From positions 1-64,000 of the forward strand of contig CAZWPF010000003.1 of assembly GCA_964636205.1 (NCBI GenBank): a DNA stretch of 64,000 bases, given 5' to 3'. Origin of the DNA: JBEBVQ01 sp964636205 (GTDB taxonomy: Bacteria; Bacteroidota; Bacteroidia; Chitinophagales; Chitinophagaceae). The notes under the pieces are model-generated. The model made no database searches. It was not told the DNA's origin and saw only the letters and a list, made by a program, of their open reading frames with translations. A program made the position numbers and the translations under genes. How positions within the stretch are numbered: the first letter of the stretch is position 1; every line of letters begins with the position of its first letter. Positions 36,230 to 44,756 of the stretch are shown here, piece after piece.

Positions 36230-36556
36230 ATGAAACGTACCTGTACCCTTTTGCTATTGGCGACTTCGGTTGTTCTTTTAAGTCGTTGCTCCCCAAAGAT
36301 AGCATCTACAACAGCGAGCTCAGAAACTTCGGCTGAGGTGGCAGCTATAAAACAAAAATATTCTGAAGCACAAATTGAAGAAGGCCGTCTGATCTACCAA
36401 AGCAGCTGCGGCAAATGCCACAAATTGTTCGAGCCGGAATCGAAAAGTATCGAAAAATGGGAAACTGTTCTTCCGAAAATGCAAAGACTGGCGAAACTCG
36501 ATGAAACCGATGGTGGTAAAGTCAGAGCATACCTGCTGACGCACGCCAAACAATAA
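36230..36556 (+). CDS. Small haem c lipoprotein
   Basis: The 108-residue product has a lipoprotein signal (lipobox LLSRC) and one haem c attachment site, CGKCH, in QSSCGKCHKLF, with a possible axial methionine in PKMQRL downstream. It is probably a small periplasmic or membrane-anchored cytochrome. An upstream in-frame start at 36164 would precede the signal peptide, so ATG 36230 was taken. A strong hairpin follows. The electron partner is unknown. Confidence 0.85.
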   Translation: MKRTCTLLLLATSVVLLSRCSPKIASTTASSETSAEVAAIKQKYSEAQIEEGRLIYQSSCGKCHKLFEPESKSIEKWETVLPKMQRLAKLDETDGGKVRAYLLTHAKQ

Positions 36557-36579
36557 TTCACTATTATATCTCAAAACAG

Positions 36580-36611
36580 TCCAACTGTTATTCCTGCTAA
36601 TAACAGTTGGA
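36580..36611 (+). terminator. Hairpin after the cytochrome c gene
   Basis: Thirteen-bp arms TCCAACTGTTATT/AATAACAGTTGGA enclose a 6-nt loop. Confidence 0.65.
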
Positions 36612-36730
36612 TTGGTTGCGCTTTAGAGATTAATATTTTCTAAACATCAGAGAATCTTATAGTCTTATTAGGGATATGTCATCCTTTAGACAGATATTTG
36701 TTCCGAAATCAATAATCGGTCGGTAAACAC

Positions 36731-37864
36731 ATGAAGATAGGCATAGTATGTTACCCAACATTTGGAGGAAGTGGCGTATTGGCGACAGAACTGGGTATGG
36801 CTCTTTCAGAAAAAGGACATGAAGTTCATTTTATCACCTATCAACAGCCGGTAAGGCTCAATTTCCATCCGAATATTTATTACCACGAGGTTACTGTACC
36901 TACTTATCCACTGTTTGACTTTCCGCCTTATGAGACGGCGCTGACCAGCACAATGGTGCATGTGATTACTAATCATCAATTGGATCTGCTCCATTTGCAT
37001 TATGCCATTCCGCATGCTTCCGCTGCCTATTTCGCCCGTCAGATTCTCCGGAAAACTGGCCGGGACATACCTTTTATCACGACCTTGCACGGCACGGATA
37101 TTACTTTGGTAGGGAAAGACCAAACCTATGCACCGGTAGTTACTTTTTCTATTAATGAATCAGATGCGATCACTGCTGTATCTGATAATCTCAGAGAAGA
37201 AACATTCCGCTCTTTCCCAATTGAGAAGGAGATTAGAGTAATTCCCAATTTCGTAGATACACAGCGGTTCTTCAAAAGCGATAAAGAGCATTTCAAAAAA
37301 ATGCTGGCGCCTGGTGGAGAACATATCCTGGTACATGTTTCCAACTTCCGAAAAGTAAAAAGAGTAGAAGATGTAGTTAAGGTATTCGAAAAAGTTAGAG
37401 AAAAAATTCCTTCCAAATTGCTGATGATCGGGGACGGCCCCGAAAGGCAGAATGCAGAAGAACTCTGCCGGACATTAGATGTTTGCAACGATATTCGCTT
37501 CTTAGGTAAGCAAGAGCAAATTGATGAGATTTTCAGTATTACCGATCTGTTCATTCTTCCCTCGCAATATGAGAGCTTCGGATTAGCAGCACTGGAAGCA
37601 ATGGCCTGTGGGGTGCCAGTCATCTCCACCAATGCAGGAGGTCTGCCCGAAATCAACATCCAAGGCATTACCGGTTTTCTTAGTGATGTCGGCGACACTT
37701 CTGACATGGCCAAAAATGCTATATATATTCTGGGAGACGAGGCTCGCTTAAAACAGTTTAAAACAGCAGCTTTAGAACAAGCGCGACAATTTGAGCAATC
37801 CCGAATTATCCCGGTGTACGAAGCTTTGTATGAAGAAGTACTGCGTGGATATAAAAAGAAATAA
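36731..37864 (+). CDS. bshA: N-acetyl-alpha-D-glucosaminyl L-malate synthase (bacillithiol pathway)
   Basis: BshA, a GT4 glycosyltransferase, joins N-acetylglucosamine to L-malate, the first step of bacillithiol synthesis. The 377-residue product matches the family at the start (IGIVCYPTFGGSGVLATELG) and in LDLLHLHYAIPHASAAYFA, and has the GT4 nucleotide-sugar motif ESFGLAALEAMACGVPVI. No bshB or bshC gene is in the window; in many Bacteroidota these are unlinked. argS follows 156 bp later on its own promoter. Confidence 0.93.
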   Translation: MKIGIVCYPTFGGSGVLATELGMALSEKGHEVHFITYQQPVRLNFHPNIYYHEVTVPTYPLFDFPPYETALTSTMVHVITNHQLDLLHLHYAIPHASAAYFARQILRKTGRDIPFITTLHGTDITLVGKDQTYAPVVTFSINESDAITAVSDNLREETFRSFPIEKEIRVIPNFVDTQRFFKSDKEHFKKMLAPGGEHILVHVSNFRKVKRVEDVVKVFEKVREKIPSKLLMIGDGPERQNAEELCRTLDVCNDIRFLGKQEQIDEIFSITDLFILPSQYESFGLAALEAMACGVPVISTNAGGLPEINIQGITGFLSDVGDTSDMAKNAIYILGDEARLKQFKTAALEQARQFEQSRIIPVYEALYEEVLRGYKKK

Positions 37865-37995
37865 TTATGTTGCGCTCCGCTTATGGCAATAAAAATTGTT
37901 GAAATTGGCCTGATATAAGGATCAGTTACTTGTCTCAATTTACTGCCGACCTAATAAGCCTTGATACTGCTATCGGGAATCTCCCCCGCGAATGT

Positions 37996-38003
37996 TATTT
38001 TTG
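37996..38003 (+). promoter_or_regulatory. -7 box of argS
   Basis: TATTTTTG lies 17 nt before the argS ATG at 38021. It falls inside a longer open frame that starts at 37961, which speaks against that longer start. Confidence 0.6.
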
Positions 38004-38020
38004 TCCCAAAATCATCCCGA

Positions 38021-39820
38021 ATGACGCTTGCCGAACAATTGCGGAATGCCACCTTGGCTTCGTTGAGACAGCTGTTTCCTGAAACGGAGTTTTCTTTGTC
38101 GACGATAACAGTAAACCAAACCAAACCAGAGTTTGTCGGTGACTATACTGTTGTTTTGTTTCCCTTTCTGAAACTTTTGCGCCAGAAACCCGATGCTTTG
38201 GGACAATTACTGGGTGAACATCTTGTACAAACCAGTAATCTGGTGAGTTCTTATGAAGTGGTGAGCGGTTTCCTTAATCTGGTTGTCAGAGAATCCTATT
38301 GGGCATCCTTTCTGTTGAATCATTTTAACGATCGCAATTTTGGCGAAAAACCTTGTCAGGACAAGCGTGTGATGATCGAATATTCTTCGCCCAACACCAA
38401 CAAACCCTTACATTTTGGTCACCTCAGAAACAATTTTCTGGGTTTCGCCATGGCTAATATCCTGCACGCTGCCGGCAAGCAGGTAGTAAAAGCCAATTTG
38501 GTTAATGACCGGGGTATCCATATATGCAAGTCTATGGTTGCCTGGCAAAGATTCGCCAATGGCGCCACTCCTGAAAGTACCAATACTAAGGGCGATCATT
38601 TTGTGGGCGACTACTACGTACGATTTAATGATGCCTATAAAGAAGAGATCAAACAACTCATAAGCGAAGGCAAAGACGAAGCCACAGCAGAAAAGGAAGC
38701 CCCCATTATGCTGGAAGCTCAGGAAATGCTACGCAAGTGGGAAGCAGGAGATCCGGAGGTTAGAGAGCTTTGGAAAACCATGAATGGATGGGTTTACGAA
38801 GGATTCGACTATACCTATCGCCGATTGGGAATTGACTTCGATAAGATGTATTACGAAAGTGATACTTATCTGCTCGGAAAAAAAATCGTTGAAAAGGGTT
38901 TACAGAAAAAAATTCTGTTCCAAAAAGAAGATGGTTCCGTATGGATCGATCTGACTAAGGAGGGATTGGATGAGAAATTATTGCTGAGAGCCGATGGCAC
39001 TTCAGTCTATATGACCCAAGATCTCGGAACGGCAGTTTTAAAATACAATGATTACAAACTCGATCAGTCGATCTACGTCATTGCCGACGAACAGAATTAC
39101 CATATGCAAGTGCTGCAGCTCATTCTCAAAAAACTAGGAGAACCCTGCGCTGAGGGTATCTATCACTTATCTTATGGAATGGTGGAGTTGCCCACAGGAA
39201 GGATGAAGAGCAGGGAGGGCACGGTCGTGGATGCCGATGATATGATGGATGAAATGATCGACCTTGCAAAGGTTCAGACCGAAACTGCCGGTAAAACTGA
39301 GGGTTTTTCAAAAGAAGAATTGGAACATCTTTACGAAACGATCGGGTTAGGGGCACTCAAATTTTACCTCTTAAGGGTAGATCCCAAAAAGAAGATGATT
39401 TTCGATCCCAAAGAATCAATTGATCTGCACGGCTATACCGCAACCTTTATTCAATATGCACATGCACGTATCTGCTCTATTCTAAGAAAGGAAAAAATTC
39501 CGCTGCTACCCGGGAAAGAACATTTCCAGTCCTTCGTTCGGCAACAACCCTTAACACCGGCAGAAAAGGATCTGATTCGGGAATTGGAACTATATCCGCA
39601 GATTGTCGAAAACGCAGCAAACGATTACAATCCATCGTTACTCTGTAACAATACATTCCGACTGGCACAGCTGTTTAACTCATTCTATGACCAACATAGT
39701 ATTGCCAACGCCGAGAGTGAAGAAAAAAAGCTACTCCGACTGATGATCATTATTATGACAGCCAGAACGATGCGGCATGCTATGCAACTGCTGGGAATCC
39801 GTCTCCCGGAAAAAATGTAA
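38021..39820 (+). CDS. argS: Arginine--tRNA ligase
   Basis: This class I synthetase charges tRNA-Arg. The 599-residue product has the amino-terminal additional domain, the HIGH-like motif in SPNTNKPLHFGHLRNN near residue 128, the KMSKS-equivalent region GRMKSREGTVVDADD, and the helical anticodon domain, ending in MRHAMQLLGIRLPEKM. ATG 38021 was chosen because the upstream in-frame region carries the promoter. A strong terminator follows immediately. Confidence 0.96.
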   Translation: MTLAEQLRNATLASLRQLFPETEFSLSTITVNQTKPEFVGDYTVVLFPFLKLLRQKPDALGQLLGEHLVQTSNLVSSYEVVSGFLNLVVRESYWASFLLNHFNDRNFGEKPCQDKRVMIEYSSPNTNKPLHFGHLRNNFLGFAMANILHAAGKQVVKANLVNDRGIHICKSMVAWQRFANGATPESTNTKGDHFVGDYYVRFNDAYKEEIKQLISEGKDEATAEKEAPIMLEAQEMLRKWEAGDPEVRELWKTMNGWVYEGFDYTYRRLGIDFDKMYYESDTYLLGKKIVEKGLQKKILFQKEDGSVWIDLTKEGLDEKLLLRADGTSVYMTQDLGTAVLKYNDYKLDQSIYVIADEQNYHMQVLQLILKKLGEPCAEGIYHLSYGMVELPTGRMKSREGTVVDADDMMDEMIDLAKVQTETAGKTEGFSKEELEHLYETIGLGALKFYLLRVDPKKKMIFDPKESIDLHGYTATFIQYAHARICSILRKEKIPLLPGKEHFQSFVRQQPLTPAEKDLIRELELYPQIVENAANDYNPSLLCNNTFRLAQLFNSFYDQHSIANAESEEKKLLRLMIIIMTARTMRHAMQLLGIRLPEKM

Positions 39821-39846
39821 TTTTTTATAGTAAGCTATTAACAATT

Positions 39847-39887
39847 AACCGATCGGACCCATTCGATCGGTTATTTTTTTATTTTTT
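39847..39887 (+). terminator. Rho-independent terminator of argS
   Basis: AACCGATCG/CGATCGGTT arms with an 8-nt loop are followed by ATTTTTTT twice. Confidence 0.85.
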
Positions 39888-39913
39888 TATATAAAACACT
39901 TGCGTAGATGAAT

Positions 39914-39935
39914 GGCTACATTTACATTTGTAGCC
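39914..39935. promoter_or_regulatory. Probable ArsR-family operator
   Basis: GGCTACA and TGTAGCC form a perfect inverted repeat with an 8-nt spacer. The spacer and right arm contain the -7 box TACATTTG (39923-39930). A further half-site, AGCTACA, lies just downstream at 39940. This position suits autorepression by the ArsR gene. Confidence 0.6.
39923..39930 (+). promoter_or_regulatory. -7 box of the arsR operon
   Basis: TACATTTG matches TAnnTTTG, is embedded in the inverted repeat, and lies 18 nt before the ATG. Confidence 0.6.
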
Positions 39936-39948
39936 GAATAGCTACACA

Positions 39949-40269
39949 ATGAATCTCCAAAGAGATGTATTCCGGGCGATTGCCGATCCAACCAGGAGAG
40001 CCATATTGCTAATGCTGGCTACGAATGCTATGACAGCGGGTGCTATCGCTGCCAATTTTAATACTGCACGACCTACCGTCTCCAAGCATCTGCAAATTCT
40101 TACGGAGTGCAACTTGCTCCAACCAGAGCAAAGGGGAAGAGAAATCTACTACCATCTCAATCCGCTCCAAATGAAGGAAATCGCTGAATTTATCGAGCCT
40201 TTCCGAAGAATATGGGAGGAACGTTTCGATAAATTAGAAGCGGTCATGCAACAACACTTATCCTCATAA
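39949..40269 (+). CDS. ArsR family winged-helix regulator
   Basis: The product is a 106-residue DNA-binding repressor. The winged-helix HTH covers residues ~12-80 (ADPTRRAILLMLA, then FNTARPTVSKHLQIL as the recognition helix, and EQRGREIYYHLNP as the wing). No cysteine cluster for metal sensing is present, so it is the non-metal subgroup usually found with SRPBCC/AHSA1 genes. It heads a run of four genes (this, the SRPBCC gene, a DoxX-like gene, a DUF4256 gene) separated by 3-10 bp. The inverted repeat over its promoter suggests autoregulation. Confidence 0.9.
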   Translation: MNLQRDVFRAIADPTRRAILLMLATNAMTAGAIAANFNTARPTVSKHLQILTECNLLQPEQRGREIYYHLNPLQMKEIAEFIEPFRRIWEERFDKLEAVMQQHLSS

Positions 40270-40277
40270 ACATTTCT

Positions 40278-40748
40278 ATGGAATACAAAACAAAGGTCAA
40301 CGCAACAGAGAATACTCAGGAAATTCTTATTCGCCGAGAATTCAATCTGCCGGTGGATCTGCTATATCGGGCATATACCGAAGCCGAGTTTCTGGAACAA
40401 TAGATGGGCACCTATGTTCTGTTGCTCGAAGCTAAACAGCATGGAGCTTATAGATTTCAGACTACTGACAAGGATGGGCACGTCCTATTTCAATGTCATG
40501 GGGTATTTCACGATGTAATGCCCAACCAAAAAATCATACGCACATTCGCCATGGAACATGTGCCTGCTGAGCCCCAACTCGAATTTCTAGAGTTCTGGCC
40601 AATCTCTGAATCCAGTAGTTTACTAACCATTCAGATGATCTACCGCTCGGTGGCAGCCAGAGACTATACGCTGAAACTCCCGTTTGCGATGGGCCTTAAT
40701 ATGGCGCATGATCGACTTGAAAAAATATGTTCCGCTAAAATCCACTAA
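40278..40748 (+). pseudogene. SRPBCC (AHSA1-like) gene interrupted by an in-frame amber codon
   Basis: From ATG 40278 the frame reads MEYKTKVNATENTQEILIRR...YTEAEFLEQ, then TAG at 40401-40403, then MGTYVLLLEAKQHGAYRF to TAA at 40748. In relatives the sequence at this point is normally ...QWMGT..., so TAG replaces a tryptophan codon TGG by one base. Both sides are otherwise well conserved and in the same frame, giving a 156-codon SRPBCC/START-fold domain. A shorter product from ATG 40404 would lack the first strand and helix. Sequencing error, a recent null mutation, or readthrough are all possible. It lies 8 bp after the ArsR gene. Confidence 0.85.
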
Positions 40749-40751
40749 TCT

Positions 40752-41132
40752 ATGAGCAAAAGAAATAAAATAATATACTGGGTAGCCACCATTTGGCTAT
40801 CGTTGGGAATGGTATCTTCCGGACTGGTACAACTTCTGGCAATAGATGAGGAAGTAGCACTGATGAACCGACTTGGCTATCCGAGATACCTATTGCTCTT
40901 ATTGGGTATCAGCAAATTATTCGGTGTGATTGCCGTATTAATACCTCGGTTCACCATGATCAAAGAATGGGCTTATGCTGGTTTTTTCTTTATAATGGCT
41001 GGTGCTATCTTTTCGCATTTGGCGGTAGGAGACCCTGCAATAGAATTCTTCGGACCCACACTTTTACTCGTATTGACTTTAACTTCATGGTATTTTCGTC
41101 CGCCAACCCGAAAAACCTTAACAGCCCAATAA
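40752..41132 (+). CDS. DoxX-like membrane protein
   Basis: The 126-residue protein has four hydrophobic segments and matches the DoxX-like pattern: WVATIWLSLGMVSSGLVQLL, NRLGYPRYLLLLLGISKLFG, EWAYAGFFFIMAGAIFSHL. It is the third gene of the ArsR operon, 3 bp after the SRPBCC frame. DoxX relatives take part in quinone or sulfur redox chemistry or stress tolerance in some bacteria; the role of this subgroup is not known. Confidence 0.8.
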   Translation: MSKRNKIIYWVATIWLSLGMVSSGLVQLLAIDEEVALMNRLGYPRYLLLLLGISKLFGVIAVLIPRFTMIKEWAYAGFFFIMAGAIFSHLAVGDPAIEFFGPTLLLVLTLTSWYFRPPTRKTLTAQ

Positions 41133-41142
41133 TTTTCAAGTC

Positions 41143-41709
41143 ATGAAAAAATCCAACAAAATATTGCCCAAGGAACGTCGCACAGAACTGTTATCAATTC
41201 TGAAAAAAAGATTCGAAGAGCATAAAAAACGACATAAAGACATCAGTTGGGAAACAATATTGGACCGCTTAGACAAAAATCCTGATGCGCTTTGGTCGCT
41301 AAACGAAATGGAAGAAACCGGTGGCGAGCCCGATGTGATCGGTTATGATAAACAAAACGATCGCTATCTATTTGCCGACTGCTCAACTGAAAGTCCGAAA
41401 GAACGCCGTAGCATCTGCTATGATCCGGAAGCCTTAGAATCAAGAAAGGCTAACAAACCCAGACACAGCGCGATTGGCATGGCCGAAGAGATGGGGGTAA
41501 CCATCATGAACGAAGCTCAATATCGATCCTTACAGGAACTGGGGCCATTTGATACTAAGACCTCAAGTTGGATTCAAACCCCTGATGGTGTTCGAGAATT
41601 GGGTGGTGCGCTGTTTGGAGATTACAGGTTTGGTCGTGTTTTCATTTATCACAACGGCGCAGAGTCTTATTACGCAGCCCGGGGTTTCAGAGCCATCTTG
41701 GAACTCTGA
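41143..41709 (+). CDS. DUF4256 family protein
   Basis: The 188-residue soluble protein matches the DUF4256 pattern: LDKNPDALWSLNEMEETGGE, FADCSTESPKERRSICYD, and the end RVFIYHNGAESYYAARGFRA. It has no signal peptide or transmembrane segment and no known catalytic motif. It is the last of the ArsR operon genes, 10 bp after the DoxX-like gene, and such neighbours recur together in other genomes from memory. Its function is unknown. Confidence 0.82.
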   Translation: MKKSNKILPKERRTELLSILKKRFEEHKKRHKDISWETILDRLDKNPDALWSLNEMEETGGEPDVIGYDKQNDRYLFADCSTESPKERRSICYDPEALESRKANKPRHSAIGMAEEMGVTIMNEAQYRSLQELGPFDTKTSSWIQTPDGVRELGGALFGDYRFGRVFIYHNGAESYYAARGFRAILEL

Positions 41710-41712
41710 TAG

Positions 41713-41732
41713 AAACCTGTATCAACAGGTTT
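41713..41732. terminator. Bidirectional hairpin between two convergent genes
   Basis: AAACCTGT/ACAGGTTT with a 4-nt loop fills the 22-bp gap; TTTATA follows on the plus strand. Confidence 0.6.
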
Positions 41733-42292
41733 TATATCCCTTGGAGCAAAGCAATCAATTCTTGTTGCAGGGATACACCTTTGTCGTGGTTGTACCATTT
41801 CTGCAATTCCGTCTTGATGGTTTCAAAGTCAGCCTTATTCTGCAATAGCCCGCTGTATAATTCCTGACATTCGGCAGGACGTGGACCCCATGTCGCCAGA
41901 TCGTTTCCTTGCAGGTCTCTAACAATCAATTTCGGAATCGATTTAGATCCGTTGGTGAGGTATTGGTTGATCAGGAACGGCTCAGTATCCCGCAATTCAT
42001 ATCTTGTTGTGATATGCGCATGTGGTGCTGCGATTATTTCCAACATGGGGACGCTATGAGCGGCATCTCCACACCATGGCTCTGTGATAATGATCCATTC
42101 CATTGGTCGGTCTGCTGATTCAATCAGCATATTATGCAGTTCGGCATTTACCACTCCGGTTTTCAACCAGCGTTGCATCCGCGACCAGTTCAATTTGGTA
42201 TAATCGATGTAATCGGAGTTATCATAAGGAGGAGGTGGTGTTTCCTGCTTCAGAATTCCTTCAAAATAGGCGAGATAGTTGCTAAAATCCAT
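41732..42292 (-). CDS. Thioredoxin-fold protein with a single active-site cysteine (WCGDA)
   Basis: The 186-residue protein has a thioredoxin-like core (EWIIITEPWCGDAAHSVPML, then SKSIPKLIVRD with the cis-proline). The active site is W-C-G-D, so the second cysteine of the usual CxxC is replaced by aspartate. Such proteins form a bacterial thioredoxin-like group with unclear substrate; monothiol chemistry is likely if it is active. It has no signal peptide. It stands alone on its strand. Confidence 0.82.
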   Translation of the reverse strand: MDFSNYLAYFEGILKQETPPPPYDNSDYIDYTKLNWSRMQRWLKTGVVNAELHNMLIESADRPMEWIIITEPWCGDAAHSVPMLEIIAAPHAHITTRYELRDTEPFLINQYLTNGSKSIPKLIVRDLQGNDLATWGPRPAECQELYSGLLQNKADFETIKTELQKWYNHDKGVSLQQELIALLQGI

Positions 42293-42494
42293 TATATCAA
42301 AAACTTATGGACAAAGTTAGCTCATTACTTTAGGATGAATTGTTAAATAACTAAGTCAGTCGGCAGTTGTGGTCAAAAGCGATTCCAAATACTTGTTAAA
42401 GACCAAATTGGCGAAAATGATTCTTTGTGTAAGACGGGAAACCGCGCACAGAGGCCATAGTCCGAGATTGGCACACGTAGCAATTTGCTAGCAC

Positions 42495-42518
42495 GTTTCC
42501 GTGCGAAAGCTCGGAAAC
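42495..42518 (-). terminator. Hairpin downstream of the DppB-type gene
   Basis: GTTTCCG/CGGAAAC perfect arms with a 10-nt loop, 10 bp after the stop codon on the minus strand; no strong U-run. Confidence 0.45.
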
Positions 42519-42527
42519 CCAACTGGT

Positions 42528-43586
42528 TTAATTGGTCCCCATTCTTACTCTGGGATCCAACCAAGCATACACCAGATCGGTCAGCAAATTGATAATGATA
42601 AATATAAAAGAAGCAAAAAGCACAGCCCCCATGACGATGGGAAAATCAAACTTATCCAAAGCATCTACCGTCACTTTACCGATACCCCGCCAATTAAAAA
42701 TGTACTCAATAAAGAACGAGCCGGCCAACAATTCTGCCAACCAACCCGAGACCGCCGTAACTACCGGATTCAATGCATTCGGTAGAGCATGCCTAAAAAC
42801 CACCTTTGCCTTTCCCAATCCTTTAGCGTACGCCGTCCTAATATAATCTTGCGAGAGTGCATCTAACAATGCACTCCGGGTGAGCTGGGTGATGATTGCC
42901 AACGGCCGGATGCCCAGTGCCAAAGCGGGCAAAATCAGATTACGTGGTGCCGGCATTCTGCCCTCAAATGCATCATATTCCCATAAACTCCCCGTCATAT
43001 TCAGTCCGGTATATGCGTGCAACAAATAGCCCAGGACATATGCGATCAATAATCCGGCAAAAAATGAAGGGAGCGAAATACCCGCGACGCTTGCTGCTAT
43101 CGCCGAAGTGTCTACCCAAGTCCCTTTTTTAAGAGCAGCCAGTACACCCAATAATATACCACCAATTGTTGCCAGTAGCATGGCTGTAAACGCGAGAATA
43201 ACCGTGCCTGGCAGCGCCTCCGCTAGTACCGCCGTCACTTCCCTCTTAGTGCGGTAGGAGCGACCGGCATAGGGCCATTTTAAACCCAACTGTTTATGTT
43301 CAGAAATCCGGAGTAAGGCCATCAAGCCATACTTTTCCGTCTCGTCAACCCGATGCAAACCAATTGGCGACAGATCGTTCAGGTAAAGCAGATACCTTTT
43401 CCATACCGGCTTATCGAGGTTTAGTTCTTTTCTTACATTTTCAATGGAACTCAGGTCACTCCTCTGTCCCATTGTCAGTCGGGCAGGATCTGCGGGCATC
43501 ACGTTAAAGAGAAAGAAAACCACAGTGATTACTCCCAGTAACACCAGGATACTGTATTGGATTCTCTTTAGCAGATAGCGCAACAA
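42528..43586 (-). CDS. ABC transporter permease, DppB/OppB family
   Basis: The 352-residue inner-membrane permease of a peptide-type importer has the family start LLKRIQYSILVLLGVITVVFF-like TM1, the FNVMPADPAR motif, and the EAA loop IRTAYAKGLGKAKVVFRHAL facing the ATPase. The DppC-type partner is at 33454-34587 on the same strand, 8 kb away. The gene starts 5 bp after the stop of the BT_3928-like gene, which suggests one transcript. No binding protein or ATPase is adjacent. Confidence 0.9.
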   Translation of the reverse strand: MLRYLLKRIQYSILVLLGVITVVFFLFNVMPADPARLTMGQRSDLSSIENVRKELNLDKPVWKRYLLYLNDLSPIGLHRVDETEKYGLMALLRISEHKQLGLKWPYAGRSYRTKREVTAVLAEALPGTVILAFTAMLLATIGGILLGVLAALKKGTWVDTSAIAASVAGISLPSFFAGLLIAYVLGYLLHAYTGLNMTGSLWEYDAFEGRMPAPRNLILPALALGIRPLAIITQLTRSALLDALSQDYIRTAYAKGLGKAKVVFRHALPNALNPVVTAVSGWLAELLAGSFFIEYIFNWRGIGKVTVDALDKFDFPIVMGAVLFASFIFIIINLLTDLVYAWLDPRVRMGTN

Positions 43587-43591
43587 ATTGC

Positions 43592-44722
43592 TTAGTTTAG
43601 GTCAATCTTACCGTTATTCAGCTGAACACCTTTCGGATAATCTCTGAAACTCCATTTCTCCTTTACGGTACCGTTGTGCAGCATCATCAATCCGGGATTG
43701 CTTCTCATCGCGGTCTTGCTGGCAGTACCATCGATCGCGAAGGCCGGGAATTTGATCAAACCGTGTTCTTGTAGAAATGCCTGCGTCCGCTCCTGATTGT
43801 CAGAAGAAAGGATGTAGGTTGGTATCTCGTAAGTCTCTGCCTGCTCAGCAAGCTGTCTGAATACCTCTATGTCGTCCAAGCGAGCCTTCTCAGTATTCCG
43901 GATGAACCACAAGAATACATATCCTTCGGCCTGAAGAATATTGGCTGTATGATCATTACCATCGTAGTCGGTGATGCTGAAATCCTTAATCGCAATTTCA
44001 CCGGTAGCTTCTTTGATCAATTTTGTTTTTGTATCTACATACTTCCAGGTGGTATCCTGCCAGGGGTAATTTTCCATAGTGAAATCCTTCTGCACTCCAT
44101 CTTTCTCATAAGTGAGAATGGTTTCGTAAATAGCAGGTTCAGCATCTGGTGGCAACTGCATTTTCTCCCACAGATTATTACCCTTTTTATAGGGCAGGCA
44201 ATCGTAAAAAGGCAGATGTTCAAGCGACCACCATTGCATGCCGAAAGCAAAAAAACCACTGAGTATAATAATTGCAACACTGGGATAACCGCTAAAAATC
44301 GGCTTAATCCGACGACGGAAGAAGAAAAGGAAAAGTACTAATATCAGTAAGACTACATCCTTCCAGAAAGTTTCTGCATTTGAAATCTTGATACAATCCC
44401 CAAAGCAGCCACAGTCCTTAATCTTATCAGTGAGATATACATAGGCGGTAAGGAAGGTAAAGAAAGTAGTCAGTAACAATAGTAAAAAAGAAAAAAGGCG
44501 GAACCCATACCCTACCAATAATGCCACACCGGCTATAATCTCAAAGGCAATCATAGCAATGGACAAAGGCAATGAGTATGACATCATCCAGTACATATGC
44601 CAGACTTCAAAGAACTCATCCATCTTATAACTCAATCCGAGCGGATCGTTGGCCTTGATGAGACCGGAAAAGATAAACAGTACTCCAACGATGATTCTAA
44701 CCAACCAAAGCAGGTATTTCAT
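43592..44722 (-). CDS. BT_3928-like protein: MauE/DoxX-type membrane domain plus C-terminal soluble domain
   Basis: The 376-residue protein starts with a four-helix MauE/DoxX-like domain (VRIIVGVLFIFSGLIKANDP, YVYLTDKIKDCGCFGDCIK with a CxCxxxC cluster), then a fifth helix, and ends in a ~200-residue soluble part that resembles a thioredoxin-like domain (YVFLWFIRNTEKAR, TYILSSDNQER, KFPAFAIDG) without a CxxC pair. This architecture is characteristic of Bacteroidota. MauE/DoxX domains often serve disulfide or redox handling, but the role is not established. It lies between the DUF1599 gene (34 bp) and the DppB-type gene (5 bp). Confidence 0.82.
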   Translation of the reverse strand: MKYLLWLVRIIVGVLFIFSGLIKANDPLGLSYKMDEFFEVWHMYWMMSYSLPLSIAMIAFEIIAGVALLVGYGFRLFSFLLLLLTTFFTFLTAYVYLTDKIKDCGCFGDCIKISNAETFWKDVVLLILVLFLFFFRRRIKPIFSGYPSVAIIILSGFFAFGMQWWSLEHLPFYDCLPYKKGNNLWEKMQLPPDAEPAIYETILTYEKDGVQKDFTMENYPWQDTTWKYVDTKTKLIKEATGEIAIKDFSITDYDGNDHTANILQAEGYVFLWFIRNTEKARLDDIEVFRQLAEQAETYEIPTYILSSDNQERTQAFLQEHGLIKFPAFAIDGTASKTAMRSNPGLMMLHNGTVKEKWSFRDYPKGVQLNNGKIDLN

Positions 44723-44756
44723 ATCTTATTTTTTATCTGGTTATGGTAACTAAGAT

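Noticed and set aside
37126..37938. A 270-codon open frame on the minus strand antisense to bshA
   Set aside because: It mirrors bshA, has no family resemblance and is rich in Ser, Cys and Arg as expected for a shadow frame; bshA itself is clearly conserved.
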